In this document: one piece after another, positions 1-8,213 of the stretch
How the letters are laid out: each line of letters opens with the position of its first letter
Position numbering within the stretch: position 1 is the stretch's first letter
Assembly (NCBI RefSeq): GCF_022414595.1
Contig: NZ_JADWYO010000006.1
Location: 62,001 to 126,000 of the forward strand
Source: Streptomyces sp. MUM 203J
GTDB lineage: Bacteria; Actinomycetota; Actinomycetes; Streptomycetales; Streptomycetaceae
Length of the DNA: 64,000 nt
Direction of reading: 5' to 3'
Made by a program: the position numbers and the translations under genes
Notes under the pieces: generated by a model
The model's input: the letters and a program-made list of their open reading frames with translations, nothing else
Databases searched by the model: none
What the model was told of the DNA's origin: nothing

Positions 1-1
1 G

Positions 2-370
2 CTGCTTGAGCAGGGGATCGAGGTCGGGCCGGTCGCCGAGGCGGGTGACACGCTGGGCGAGGGCCGGATGCTGTTCTTCACCGCCACCCGGGGCACCCCG
101 GAGGACGAGGACGAGTGGTGGCCCTGCGAGCTGGACTGCCACCCCGAGACCATGGACGAGCACCCGGGGATGCGCTGGCACTGCCGGGGCAGCTATGTCC
201 TCGTACCGCCCGCGCGGCTGCCCGGGGAGCACGAGGTGGCGTGGCTGCGGGGCCCGGAGCACCCGCTGCCGGACCCCCTGACCCTGCTGGAGACACTGAC
301 CGACGCCTGCGCCCGGCACGCCGACGAGCACGGCGACCGCCACGCGGCGGCCTGGCCCCTCAGCCGCTGA
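2..370 (+). CDS. C-terminal part of a bifunctional DNA primase/polymerase-like protein (5' end outside window)
   Basis: The reading frame is open from the left edge and ends at TGA 368-370, so only about 122 C-terminal residues are present. The segment has the conserved block DEWWPCELDCHPETMDEHPG, then WHCRGSYVLVPPARLPG and PEHPLPDPLTLLE. I recall this block from Streptomyces proteins labelled bifunctional DNA primase/polymerase, small prim-pol-domain proteins. The catalytic part would lie upstream and is not visible, so activity cannot be judged. A convergent lipoprotein gene follows 57 bases downstream. The family name is from memory; that the frame is coding is clear from its codon use and intact C-terminus. 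Confidence 0.65.
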   Translation: MLEQGIEVGPVAEAGDTLGEGRMLFFTATRGTPEDEDEWWPCELDCHPETMDEHPGMRWHCRGSYVLVPPARLPGEHEVAWLRGPEHPLPDPLTLLETLTDACARHADEHGDRHAAAWPLSR

Positions 371-427
371 AAGCCGGACTGACGGAACGGGCTGTCCGAC
401 CGGACTGGCGGAAGGGCCCCGGCCGGC

Positions 428-1423
428 TCAGGAGCCCGTCAGCGCCGTCACGCCCTGGAAGCGGTTCACCACCGCCATCCGGCCCGCGTCGCCCGCCTTG
501 CCGTCCGTGCCGTCCTCGGCCGGGCCCGCCACAGCCGCCGCGCTCAGCACCCACTCCTTCGTCACCGTGTTGCGCACCTCGCCCGTCAGCAGCGGCTTCT
601 CGTTGTCGCTCACCTTGGGCCGGTACCCCTGCGCGGCCGTGCGCCGCTCGTGGTAGCGCGTCGCGAAGAAGACCAGTGCCCCGCCGTCCTCGGTGACCAG
701 CCCCAGGGGCCGGAACGTTCCGGTGTCCAGGGGCTGGTCCACGTACTGGATGGCCAGCCCGGGCCGGTTGGCGATCTTCGCGCGCTCCTCGCGCAGTGCC
801 GTGGTGTGCGGGCCGGGCAGGAACGTCCCGGGCTTCCCGGTCTTCAGGAACGACGCGTAGGCCTCGCTGATGCCCTCGATCCTGCTCTCCGTGACCGGTT
901 CCGCGAATCCGTCCGCGCCCGTACGGAACGCGGGCACGTCCTTCTCCCCGAGGATCGTCAGGTGGGACGCCTCCCACAGCTGGTCGGAGCCGTTCCGGAT
1001 GAAGACCAGCAGCCAGCGGTTGTCGCCCGCGCCGCCGTCGTCGGCGTCCCGGTTGGAGTCGGTGTCCGCGACGAACCAGCGAGGCCAGCCGGCCTTCTTC
1101 GGGATCAGGAACCGCGCGTCCGTCAGCTCCAGCGGCCTGTACTTCGGATTGCCCTGCGGGTGGGTCACCGAACGCGCCTTCAGTCCCGCCTGTCGTATCG
1201 CGCCCAGCGACCCGGTCACCCGGTGCGCGTCGAGCGCCGGATCGTACGCCTTGTCGGCCGCGTTGTACGCCTCGACGAACTCCGCCAGCGTCCGCTCGGC
1301 CTCGTCCTGCCCGACCGCCGGTACGACCTCCAGCTCACCGTGGACGGTCACGCATCCGCTCGCCGTTCCCGCCAGCAACGCCACCGCCGCGAGGACGCCC
1401 AGCGCCCGGCCCAGCCTTGTCAT
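428..1423 (-). CDS. Putative secreted lipoprotein, unknown function
   Basis: 331 aa. The N-terminus has a charged start, a hydrophobic stretch and a lipobox (TASGC, Cys about residue 24), so export and lipid anchoring on the outer face of the membrane are expected. The rest is soluble and has no motif I recognise. It contains an ankyrin-free globular region with AYNAADKAYDPALDAHRVTG near residue 50, a pattern seen in uncharacterised Streptomyces lipoproteins. A ribosome-binding site (AGAAGG, 6 bases before ATG 1423) supports the start. It is monocistronic and divergent from the PhzF-like gene. No enzymatic function should be assumed. Confidence 0.75.
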   Translation of the reverse strand: MTRLGRALGVLAAVALLAGTASGCVTVHGELEVVPAVGQDEAERTLAEFVEAYNAADKAYDPALDAHRVTGSLGAIRQAGLKARSVTHPQGNPKYRPLELTDARFLIPKKAGWPRWFVADTDSNRDADDGGAGDNRWLLVFIRNGSDQLWEASHLTILGEKDVPAFRTGADGFAEPVTESRIEGISEAYASFLKTGKPGTFLPGPHTTALREERAKIANRPGLAIQYVDQPLDTGTFRPLGLVTEDGGALVFFATRYHERRTAAQGYRPKVSDNEKPLLTGEVRNTVTKEWVLSAAAVAGPAEDGTDGKAGDAGRMAVVNRFQGVTALTGS

Positions 1424-1510
1424 CGGTTGCCTTCTGCTCGACCCCTACTGACTGACCGACCGAACCCTACCCGGGCCCGGAAACGGCCCGTTCGGTCGGG
1501 CCGTGCTTGA

Positions 1511-2197
1511 ATGCCCGACGTGATGAGCGCGCCTGACGTCCTGTCCGCCCCTTTCGTCGTCGACGTCCTGTCCGTCTTCTGCGACGGCGAGGGGCGGAAC
1601 GGCAACCGGCTCGGAGTCGTACGGGAGGGGCGCCTCTGCCCGGACCCGGCCGACCGGCAGCGGCTCGCCCGGCGACTCGGCCACAGCGAGACGGTGTTCG
1701 TCGACGATCCGGAGCGCGGCGTCCTCGACATCTACACGCCCAGCGTGCGCCTCCCGTTCGCCGGACACCCCGTCGTGGGCGCCGCCTGGCTGCTCGACCT
1801 GGAGGTGCTGGACCTGGAGGTCGGGGAGGTGTGGGCCCGCGCCGACGGGGAGTTCACCTGGATCGAGGCCCGAGCCGAGTGGGCTCCGCAGCGCACGCTG
1901 CGCCAGTACGGCTCCGCCGCCGACGTCGACGCGCTCGACGTGCCGCCGCCGGGGGAGTGGATCTACGCGTGGGCGTGGGAGGAAGAGGCGGCCGGCCGTG
2001 TGCGGGCCCGCGCGTTCCCCGGGCGCGGGGACGGCATCGAAGAGGACGAGGCGACGGGCGGTGCGGCGCTGCTGCTGACCGCGCGGCTGGGCAGGGCGCT
2101 GAACATCACGCAGGGCCGGGGGTCGCAGATCATGACGGCCCCCGGCCCGGACGGCGTGATCGAACTGGGCGGCAGGGTGCGCCGCCTGGGAGCCTGA
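1511..2197 (+). CDS. PhzF family protein (phenazine-biosynthesis-like isomerase/epimerase fold)
   Basis: 228 aa. PhzF proteins have two pseudo-symmetric diaminopimelate-epimerase-like halves and usually isomerise small metabolites. Family signatures are the N-terminal VFCDGEGRNGNRLGVV (the usual VF..... GNPLAVV motif), HSETVFVDDP, and the FAGHPVVGAAWLL glycine-rich stretch near residue 85. The second half ends in EDEATGGAALLLTARLG, matching the usual DP.TGSA..AL. block. At 228 aa it is shorter than typical 260-300 aa members and the C-terminal half is compact. The start could also be ATG 1523; no strong ribosome-binding site separates the two. It converges with the heme oxygenase gene. The substrate is unknown. 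Confidence 0.85.
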   Translation: MPDVMSAPDVLSAPFVVDVLSVFCDGEGRNGNRLGVVREGRLCPDPADRQRLARRLGHSETVFVDDPERGVLDIYTPSVRLPFAGHPVVGAAWLLDLEVLDLEVGEVWARADGEFTWIEARAEWAPQRTLRQYGSAADVDALDVPPPGEWIYAWAWEEEAAGRVRARAFPGRGDGIEEDEATGGAALLLTARLGRALNITQGRGSQIMTAPGPDGVIELGGRVRRLGA

Positions 2198-2209
2198 GGG
2201 GGGTCAGGC
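2192..2209. terminator. Short hairpin carrying both convergent stop codons
   Basis: GCCTGA, six G, TCAGGC form a perfect 6-bp dyad. The TGA of the PhzF-like gene (2195-2197) and the complement of the TGA of the heme oxygenase gene (2204-2206) lie inside the two arms. It could act as a weak bidirectional terminator; the stem is short and there is no T-run. Confidence 0.35.
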
Positions 2210-2872
2210 GCTCAGCGGGAACTCTTCGCCCAGCTCCTGGAACACGGCCGTGTTCAAGGCGAAGGCCCGCTTGCACTCGTCGACGATCCGCTGCTTCTCC
2301 AGGTCGTCGGCGTCCACTGCGTCGAGCAGTTCGCGGTAGTCGCGCTTGAAAGCGGCGGGGTTGGTGATCCCCGTGAACACGTAGAACCGCACGCCGTCGC
2401 CCTTGCGCGCGAAGCCCCAGGTGCGCTCGGCCTTGTCGCGGATGATCTGGCCGCCGGACAGGTCGCCCAGGTAGCGGGTGTAGTGGTGCGCGACATATCC
2501 GGCGGGCCAGATGCGGGCGCACTCCTCGACGCGGGCGGCGTACGCGGCGGTGGCGGGGAGCGGGACCGCGGCGGCCTGCCAGCCCGGACCGCGCAGATGG
2601 GTCAGGTCACGCTCCAGCTCGGCCGTGCGGAGCAGCTCCGGGCGTATGAAGGGCCCGGCGACCGGGTCGCCCTCCAGCCGCCCGGCGGACTCGCCCTCCA
2701 GGGCCCGGTACACGAACCAGAGCTGCTCGGTGTACCGGGCGTAGGCGTCCACGCCCAGTCGGCCGCCGAGCAGGTCGCTCATGAAGGTCGACGTCTCCGC
2801 CTCCGTGTGCGCCTCGTGGGACGCGGTGCGGATGAGTGTCGAGAACGGGGTGACGGTGGCGCGTGCGGTCAA
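2204..2872 (-). CDS. Heme oxygenase, biliverdin-producing
   Basis: 222 aa, the usual length for bacterial HmuO-type enzymes. It opens heme to biliverdin, CO and Fe2+, using O2 and an electron donor, so that heme can serve as iron source. Seen: the proximal-His region EAHTEAETSTFMSDLLGGRL (His about residue 22), the TQLW/VY stretch near residue 50, and the distal-helix signature YLGDLSGGQIIRDKA around residue 135. An iron-box-like site 71 bases upstream (2938-2956) implies repression by an IdeR/DmdR regulator when iron is sufficient. No heme transporter genes sit beside it, so it stands alone. Confidence 0.95.
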   Translation of the reverse strand: MTARATVTPFSTLIRTASHEAHTEAETSTFMSDLLGGRLGVDAYARYTEQLWFVYRALEGESAGRLEGDPVAGPFIRPELLRTAELERDLTHLRGPGWQAAAVPLPATAAYAARVEECARIWPAGYVAHHYTRYLGDLSGGQIIRDKAERTWGFARKGDGVRFYVFTGITNPAAFKRDYRELLDAVDADDLEKQRIVDECKRAFALNTAVFQELGEEFPLSA

Positions 2873-2937
2873 GGCGGGCCTCCGGTGGGCCGAGGGGGAC
2901 CGAGGGGTACGGCGAAGCGCGATGCTGAGCCGATCCT

Positions 2938-2956
2938 GCTGCTTAGGCTTACCTAA
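2938..2956. promoter_or_regulatory. Iron box (putative DmdR/IdeR operator) of the heme oxygenase gene
   Basis: The core TTAGGCTTACCTAA (2943-2956) agrees with the right-hand part of the actinobacterial iron box TTAGGTTAGGCTAACCTAA. By eye 14 of 19 positions match over 2938-2956. It lies between the start of the heme oxygenase gene and the end of the map gene, where a promoter for the former must be. Predicted effect: repression by Fe2+-bound DmdR1/IdeR. Confidence 0.75.
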
Positions 2957-3007
2957 GTCAATGCGTTTCCGACGGACTGTCGGTAAAGACGGTACCCCTC
3001 GGACGCG

Positions 3008-3871
3008 TCAGGGCAACGTGAGGATCTCGGCCCCGGTGTCCGTCACCACGAGCGTGTGCTCGAACTGCGCAGTCCGCTTCCGGTCCTTCGTGACGACTGT
3101 CCAGCCGTCCTCCCACATGTCGTACTCGTGGGTGCCCAGCGTCAGCATCGGCTCGATCGTGAAGGTCATGCCGGGCTGCATGACGGTGGTGTGGTGGGGC
3201 GAGTCGTAGTGCGGGACGATCAGCCCGGAGTGGAACGACGAGTTGATCCCGTGCCCCGTGAAGTCCCGCACGACCCCGTAGCCGAAGCGCTTGGCGTACG
3301 ACTCGATGACGCGCCCGACGATGTTGATCTGACGGCCGGGCTTGACGGCCTTGATGGCCCGGTTCAGCGCCTCCCGGGTCCGCTCGACCAGCAGCCGCGA
3401 CTCCTCGTCCACGTCCCCGCACAGGTACGTGGCGTTGTTGTCGCCGTGGACGCCGTCGATGTACGCGGTGACGTCCAGGTTCACGATGTCGCCGTCGCGC
3501 AGGACGGTCGAGTCCGGGATGCCGTGGCAGATGACCTCGTTGACCGACGCGCACAGCGACTTGGGGAAGCCCCGGTAGCCGAGCGTGGACGGGTACGCCC
3601 CGTGGTCGCACATGTACTCGTGGGCGATCCGGTCCAGCTCGTCGGTCGTGACGCCCGGGGAGATGTGCCTGGCGGCCTCCTCCATCGCCTGCGCGGCGAT
3701 GCGGCCGGCACGCCGCATACGCTCGATCGTGTCGGAGTCCTGCACCTCCGGGCCGTCGTACGGCTTCGGGGCGGGCCTCCCGACGTACTCGGGGCGGCGG
3801 ATGGAGCCGGGGACGGAACGGGCGGGGGAGAGGACCCCGGGAACGAGCAGCGACTGCGACTGGCCAGACAT
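3008..3871 (-). CDS. map: Type I methionine aminopeptidase
   Basis: 287 aa. It removes the initiator methionine from nascent proteins in the cytosol. Metal-ligand regions are recognisable: [20 protein letters not shown] (two Asp), the GHGI motif in [12 protein letters not shown] (His), and FTIEPML and QFEHTLVVT (Glu ligands). The N-terminal extension [19 protein letters not shown] before the catalytic domain is typical of actinobacterial MetAP1c with its SH3-binding-like PXXP stretch. The start at ATG 3871 ([12 protein letters not shown]) is chosen over an ATG 60 bases upstream because the shorter protein matches the family and avoids antisense overlap with the next gene. Confidence 0.95.
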   Translation of the reverse strand: MSGQSQSLLVPGVLSPARSVPGSIRRPEYVGRPAPKPYDGPEVQDSDTIERMRRAGRIAAQAMEEAARHISPGVTTDELDRIAHEYMCDHGAYPSTLGYRGFPKSLCASVNEVICHGIPDSTVLRDGDIVNLDVTAYIDGVHGDNNATYLCGDVDEESRLLVERTREALNRAIKAVKPGRQINIVGRVIESYAKRFGYGVVRDFTGHGINSSFHSGLIVPHYDSPHHTTVMQPGMTFTIEPMLTLGTHEYDMWEDGWTVVTKDRKRTAQFEHTLVVTDTGAEILTLP

Positions 3872-3929
3872 GTCAGCGAGTCTAACCAGCCGGTGCGGGG
3901 CACCATGGCGACAGAGGAAGGAGCCGGAC

Positions 3930-4175
3930 ATGGCCCTGTTCAGAAGACGCGCGGCGGGGAAGCCGGGCGAGTGGTACTACTGCCTGGAGCACGAGAAGGT
4001 CGAGGAAGGCCCGGAATGCCCGGCCAAGAACCGCCTCGGCCCGTACGGGACGGCCGGGGAGGCGTCCCACGCCCTGGAACTCGCGCGTGAGCGCACCGTC
4101 CAGTGGGAGTCCGACCCCCACTGGACCGACACCCCCGGCGGCGAGCCCCCGGAGCCCGGACCTCCCGCCCGGTAG
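3930..4175 (+). CDS. Small conserved hypothetical protein
   Basis: 81 aa, starting [21 protein letters not shown]. The ATG is preceded by GAGGAAGGAG (3914-3923), a strong ribosome-binding site. It has a short basic start, a [16 protein letters not shown] block and a Pro/Gly-rich tail. The two Cys about 13 residues apart in a CxxH-like setting might bind metal, but this is speculation. It is divergent from map and convergent with the MFS gene. No function is assigned. Confidence 0.7.
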   Translation: MALFRRRAAGKPGEWYYCLEHEKVEEGPECPAKNRLGPYGTAGEASHALELARERTVQWESDPHWTDTPGGEPPEPGPPAR

Positions 4176-4239
4176 CCCGGGCGCACCCCGCTCGGGGGCG
4201 CCTGCCTCTTCCGCGCTGGACCGTCCGACGGGCCGGCGT

Positions 4240-5505
4240 TCACCCCGAGGACGCGCGGTGCCGTTGCGCGTCCTCGTCGGTCGTCGCGTCATACGCGACC
4301 AGCCCCGGCAGCGCCGCCGCCAGCAGGCCCACCGCCCCCACGCACGCCGCACCCCCCGCCCAGACCGCCGTCCGCGTCCCCGTCCAGCCCGCCATCGCGC
4401 CCGCCCGCACCTGCCCCAGCTGCGGGCCCACGCTGTACGACAGGACCTCGATGCCCGCCAGCCGCCCCCGCAGTCCGTCCGGGATCGTCTGGTTCCAGAT
4501 CGTGGACCGTCCCAGCCCGCTCAGCATGTCGCCCGCGCCCGCCAGCACCAGGCACAGCAGCACCAGCCAGACGTTCGACAACCGGCCCGCCACCGCCACC
4601 GCCAGCCCCCAGCCGGCCGCCCCGCACACCACCATCAGCCCGTGCCGTCGCACCCGCGAGGTCCAGCCGCTGGTCAGGCTCAGCAGTACGGAGCCCACCG
4701 CCCCCGCCGTGTACATCAGGCCCAGCGACCACGGCGCGTCCAGCTCGTCCGCCAGGAACGGGAAGAGCGTGTGCGGGAACGCCAGGACCATCGCGACGAG
4801 GTCGATCGCGTACGTGCCCAGCAGCACCGGCCGCGACCACGCGTAGCGCGCGCCCTCCGCGATCCCCCGCAGGGACGGCTTCTCACCGCCGCCCGCGGGC
4901 GGCGCGGGGGAGAGGCGCAGGCACAGCAGCACGGACACGGCGAAGCAGGCGACCGTCAGGGCGTACGCGACGGCGTGCCCCGCGTACGCCACCACCAGCC
5001 CCGCCACCGCCGGCCCCAGGATCGCTCCCGTCTGCCACCGCAGCGCGTTCAGTGCCGCCGCCGCCCCCAGCTGGTCGTGCGGCACGATCCGGGCCAGCAG
5101 CGCGTCCAGCGCGGGCCGCTGCAGCCCCGCGGCGGCCGACACCCCGGCCGCGACCAGGTAGACCGGCCACAGCAGCGGCACCGGCAGCAGCGCGTTCACC
5201 AGCAGGACCGCGGCCAGCGCCCCCAGGCCCAGCTCCGAGCCGAGGATCACCTTCCGCCTGTCCACCGCGTCCGCCAGCGCCCCGCCGTACAGCCCGAACA
5301 CCACCAGCGGCACCAGCTCCACCGCCCCCATCGCGCCCACGGCCAGGGGCGACCCGGTGAGGTCCTTGATCTGGAGCGGAAGCGCGACCATGGCCGTGAA
5401 GCTGCCGAAGTACGTGATCAGGCCCTGCACCCACAGCAGCCGGAACTCCCGCGAGGAGCGCCAGGGAGACAGGTCGGGCAGAAGGGCGGCGAGCTTGGAC
5501 GTCAC
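4240..5505 (-). CDS. MFS transporter, enterobactin-exporter-like (MFS_3)
   Basis: 421 aa from GTG 5505, with about 12 hydrophobic segments. It begins with SREFRLLWVQGLITYFGSF and has the loop motif GGALADAVDRRKVI between helices 2 and 3 (the MFS motif A). This architecture is that of the EntS-like/transmembrane secretion effector branch, which usually exports siderophores, drugs or other small molecules. An in-frame upstream start at 5610 would overlap the preceding gene (ending 5565) by 46 bases, so the GTG at 5505, close to the first membrane segment, is preferred; no strong ribosome-binding site decides it. Substrate unknown. Confidence 0.85.
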   Translation of the reverse strand: MTSKLAALLPDLSPWRSSREFRLLWVQGLITYFGSFTAMVALPLQIKDLTGSPLAVGAMGAVELVPLVVFGLYGGALADAVDRRKVILGSELGLGALAAVLLVNALLPVPLLWPVYLVAAGVSAAAGLQRPALDALLARIVPHDQLGAAAALNALRWQTGAILGPAVAGLVVAYAGHAVAYALTVACFAVSVLLCLRLSPAPPAGGGEKPSLRGIAEGARYAWSRPVLLGTYAIDLVAMVLAFPHTLFPFLADELDAPWSLGLMYTAGAVGSVLLSLTSGWTSRVRRHGLMVVCGAAGWGLAVAVAGRLSNVWLVLLCLVLAGAGDMLSGLGRSTIWNQTIPDGLRGRLAGIEVLSYSVGPQLGQVRAGAMAGWTGTRTAVWAGGAACVGAVGLLAAALPGLVAYDATTDEDAQRHRASSG

Positions 5506-5564
5506 AGCGGGCCATGGTCGGGAGCCGACCGCCGTACCGGCAACCGGTTTTCGCCGCGCCGCCC

Positions 5565-6173
5565 CTACCAGCGCGGCGGCGGAGGCGCCGTCAACTGGTC
5601 GGCCAGCCACGACAGGCGGTCCCGGAAGCGGCGCCGGCCCCGGGGCGCGGGCAGGCCGTTCTCGCCGGCCGCCGCGCTCACCAGGTGCTGGACCATGTCC
5701 AGGTCGACGCCCTCCTCCCGCCCCCCGGCCACCGTCAGCGCCTCATGGGCGAGGCCCCGCACCTCCGCGTCGCCGCCGTCCAGCGACAGCACCGTCGCCC
5801 CCGCGCGCCGCGCGTCGTGCACCCGCTCCAGCAGGCCGCCGCCCGGCCGGTCCGGGACCACCAGCAGCAGCGTCGCGCCCCGGCCCGCCGCCTCCAGGCG
5901 GCCGAGCCCCACCGACAGGTGTGCCGGATCCCGCGGCAGGACCCGGTGCCGTACCAGCGTCGGCGACAGCTCCGGCCGGCCCGACCACATCGCCTCGTCC
6001 GCCAGGTGCGCGGCCAGATGCCAGGGCTCGTACGCCTCCGTGCCCACCAGCAGCAGTCCGCCCCCCTGCGGCACCACGGACGAGCGCAGCGCCCCGGCGA
6101 ACCCGCGGGCGGCGGCGGGCCATCCGGTCCCGTCCAGAACCTCGCGCAGCAGCGCGACACGCACGGCGTCCAT
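5565..6173 (-). CDS. Conserved actinobacterial hypothetical protein
   Basis: 202 aa, soluble, no signal peptide. Alternating beta-strand-like (TLLLVVPDRPGGG, ATVLSLDG) and helical segments suggest a Rossmann-like fold similar to SIS domains, but there is no decisive motif. It sits directly upstream of the MFS gene on the same strand (59 bases before the preferred MFS start), so the two may be cotranscribed. The start ATG 6173 is 92 bases from the divergent npdG. Function not assigned. Confidence 0.65.
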   Translation of the reverse strand: MDAVRVALLREVLDGTGWPAAARGFAGALRSSVVPQGGGLLLVGTEAYEPWHLAAHLADEAMWSGRPELSPTLVRHRVLPRDPAHLSVGLGRLEAAGRGATLLLVVPDRPGGGLLERVHDARRAGATVLSLDGGDAEVRGLAHEALTVAGGREEGVDLDMVQHLVSAAAGENGLPAPRGRRRFRDRLSWLADQLTAPPPPRW

Positions 6174-6264
6174 GGCGCCGCATCCTGCCCGGACGGCCGC
6201 CCGCCACGCGGCCGTTCAGCGCCGGGTCACCCGTACGGGGGGCTTGGCACGTAGTGTCAGTTCC

Positions 6265-6975
6265 ATGACTGACACGGAGAAGAAGCCCGCCCCCGCCCCC
6301 CGCGACCCCTGGGACCTGCCCGACGTCTCCGGTCTCGTCGTCGGCGTCCTCGGCGGCACCGGCGACCAGGGCCGCGGTCTCGCCTACCGGTTCGCCCGCG
6401 CCGGACAGAAGGTGATCATCGGCTCCCGTGCCGCCGAACGCGCCCGCACGGCGGCCGACGAGCTGGGCTTCGGCGTCGAGGGCGCCGACAACACGGAGTG
6501 CGCCCGCCGCAGCGACATCGTCATCGTCGCCGTGCCGTGGGAGGGGCACGCCGCCACCCTCCAGGCGCTCCGAGAGGAGCTGCGCGGCAAGCTCGTCATC
6601 GACTGCGTGAACCCGCTCGGCTTCGACAAGCAGGGGGCCTACGCGCTGAAGCCGGAGGAGGGCAGCGCCGCCCAGCAGGCGGCCGAGCTGCTGCCCGAGT
6701 CCCGGGTGACCGCCGCGTTCCACCACCTGTCGGCCGTGCTGCTCCAGGACCCGGAGGTCGAGCGGATCGACACGGACGTGATGGTGCTCGGGGAGAAGCG
6801 CGCCGACACCGACGTCGTGCAGGCCCTCACCGCCCTCGTTCCCGGCATGCGCGGGGTCTTCGCGGGGCGGCTGCGCAACGCCCACCAGGTCGAGGCGCTC
6901 GTCGCGAACCTGATCTCGGTGAACCGCCGCTACAAGGCGCACGCGGGACTGCGGGTCACCGACGTCGAGCGCTGA
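6265..6975 (+). CDS. npdG: NADPH-dependent F420 reductase
   Basis: 236 aa. It transfers hydride between NADPH and coenzyme F420, supplying F420H2 in the cytosol. The N-terminal Rossmann motif is VVGVLGGTGDQGRGLAYRFA (residues about 22-41), followed by the NADP 2'-phosphate-binding IIGSRAAERA. IVIVAVPWEGH and VIDCVNPLGF complete the dinucleotide fold, and the C-terminal half contains AFHHLSAVLLQDP and NAHQVEALVANLISVNRRYK. The start ATG follows AGTTCC and gives the usual family length with a short hydrophilic lead. Streptomyces is a known F420 producer, which supports the call. Confidence 0.93.
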   Translation: MTDTEKKPAPAPRDPWDLPDVSGLVVGVLGGTGDQGRGLAYRFARAGQKVIIGSRAAERARTAADELGFGVEGADNTECARRSDIVIVAVPWEGHAATLQALREELRGKLVIDCVNPLGFDKQGAYALKPEEGSAAQQAAELLPESRVTAAFHHLSAVLLQDPEVERIDTDVMVLGEKRADTDVVQALTALVPGMRGVFAGRLRNAHQVEALVANLISVNRRYKAHAGLRVTDVER

Positions 6976-6977
6976 CG

Positions 6978-6995
6978 GTGCCCTGTGCGGGGCAC
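6978..6995. terminator. Short hairpin after npdG
   Basis: GTGCCC, loop TGTGCG, GGGCAC directly after the npdG stop codon. The stem is only 6 bp, so this is weak. Confidence 0.3.
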
Positions 6996-7058
6996 GGGGG
7001 CCCATGGGGGACACTGGACGGGCAGCACACCCGCCAGCCCCTGACAGGAGCCGACCCC

Positions 7059-7232
7059 ATGCCCCGCCTCGCGCTCTACGCCCTCGTCGTCTGCGTGCTC
7101 GCCGCCGCCGCGGCCGTCGTCTCCTTCGCGCAGGGCATGTGGCTCGGCATCGTGTGGGTGCTGCTGGCCGGGGTCTCGTCCAACATGTGCTGGTACTACT
7201 GGCGCCGCGACCGCCGCCCTGTCAGCGGCTGA
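7059..7232 (+). CDS. Small two-helix membrane protein
   Basis: 57 aa (MPRLALYALVVCVL...). Two hydrophobic segments (about residues 4-24 and 28-46) are followed by a basic end WRRDRRPVSG. The ribosome-binding site ACAGGAG lies 8 bases before ATG. Its 3' end overlaps the convergent M50 protease gene by 11 bases. Its size and composition match the many unannotated Streptomyces small integral membrane proteins. No function is known. Confidence 0.65.
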   Translation: MPRLALYALVVCVLAAAAAVVSFAQGMWLGIVWVLLAGVSSNMCWYYWRRDRRPVSG

Positions 7233-8052
7233 GCCCCGGCAGGCGCTCGCAGACCGGGTGCGGCTCCTGCCAGAAACGGTAGAGGTCGCGCCCGCAGGAC
7301 GACTCCGCCCCGCTCACCCCGAGCACGTCCAGCACCCCGTCGACCAGACCGAAGAACGCCTGGTTCACCGACGGTTCGAACAGCAGGACGAACAGGGCGA
7401 TGATGCCGTACGGGGCGAACGGCGCGATCTGGCGCCGCACCCGCTCCGAGAGCCACGGCTCCAGCACGCCGTACCCGTCCAGTCCCGGTACCGGCAGGGC
7501 GTTCAGGATCGCCGCCGTCACCTGGAGCATCGCGAGGAACGCCAGGGCGGAGCGGAAGCCCGTCGGCACCCCGTCCAGCGTCCCGAGCCAGAACGGCGCC
7601 GTGCACACCAGCGCGAACAGCGCGTTCGTCAGCGGCCCCGCCGCCGAGATCAGACTGTGCCGCCAGCGTCCGCTGATGCGGTGCCGCTCGATGAAGACCG
7701 CGCCGCCCGGCAGCCCGATCCCGCCCATGACCAGGAACAGCACCGGCAGCAGGATGCTCAGCACCGCGTGCGTGTACTTCAGGGGATTGAGGGTCAGATA
7801 GCCCTTGGCGCCGACCGACAGGTCGCCGCTGTGCAGCGCGGTCCGGGCGTGCGCGTACTCGTGGAGGCAGAGGGAGACGATCCACCCGGCGGTCACGAAG
7901 ACGAACACCAGCAGCCCGCGCCCGACCGATGGCCAGAGCGAGCCGTCCGACGGGGTGCCGGGACCCGCCCACACCGCCCACCCGGCGACGGCCGCGACCG
8001 CGGCGATCCCCAGGAACACCGGACTGATCCTTCGCTCCACCGCCGTGGTCAT
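7222..8052 (-). CDS. Site-2 protease family (M50) membrane metalloprotease
   Basis: 276 aa. The zinc motif HEYAH is in the second membrane segment (about residue 55), and the second motif region NALPVPGLDGYGVLEPW (family NxxPxxxLDG) supplies the Asp ligand. With about six membrane segments and no PDZ or CBS domain, it belongs to the compact, SpoIVFB-like branch that cleaves substrates inside the membrane. Both metal-binding motifs are intact, so it is likely active. The start ATG 8052 follows CGAGGGG; upstream in-frame extension has atypical composition. Substrate unknown. Confidence 0.88.
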   Translation of the reverse strand: MTTAVERRISPVFLGIAAVAAVAGWAVWAGPGTPSDGSLWPSVGRGLLVFVFVTAGWIVSLCLHEYAHARTALHSGDLSVGAKGYLTLNPLKYTHAVLSILLPVLFLVMGGIGLPGGAVFIERHRISGRWRHSLISAAGPLTNALFALVCTAPFWLGTLDGVPTGFRSALAFLAMLQVTAAILNALPVPGLDGYGVLEPWLSERVRRQIAPFAPYGIIALFVLLFEPSVNQAFFGLVDGVLDVLGVSGAESSCGRDLYRFWQEPHPVCERLPGLSR

Positions 8053-8148
8053 ACGCCGTCCCCTCGCCCCGCACTCCGACCCGCATGCCGACCCCGGACC
8101 CCGGCCCCGGAATCCGGTCCGTACGACCGTACGCCCCCCGGACGCACC

Positions 8149-8183
8149 GACAGCCCGCCGATGGGGGAAGTCGGCGGGCTGTC
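8149..8183 (-). terminator. panB: Rho-independent-type hairpin downstream of panB
   Basis: GACAGCCCGCCGA (8149-8161) and TCGGCGGGCTGTC (8171-8183) form a perfect 13-bp stem with a 9-base loop, 31 bases after the panB stop codon read on the minus strand. There is no T-run, as is usual in Streptomyces. Confidence 0.8.
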
Positions 8184-8213
8184 GTCTGTGCCGCAGTGGC
8201 TCTGAGATGCGCG

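Noticed and set aside
4087-6264. Long N-terminal extension of npdG on the plus strand
   Set aside because: It is antisense to the MFS gene and its neighbour; NpdG family length and start motif fit ATG 6265.
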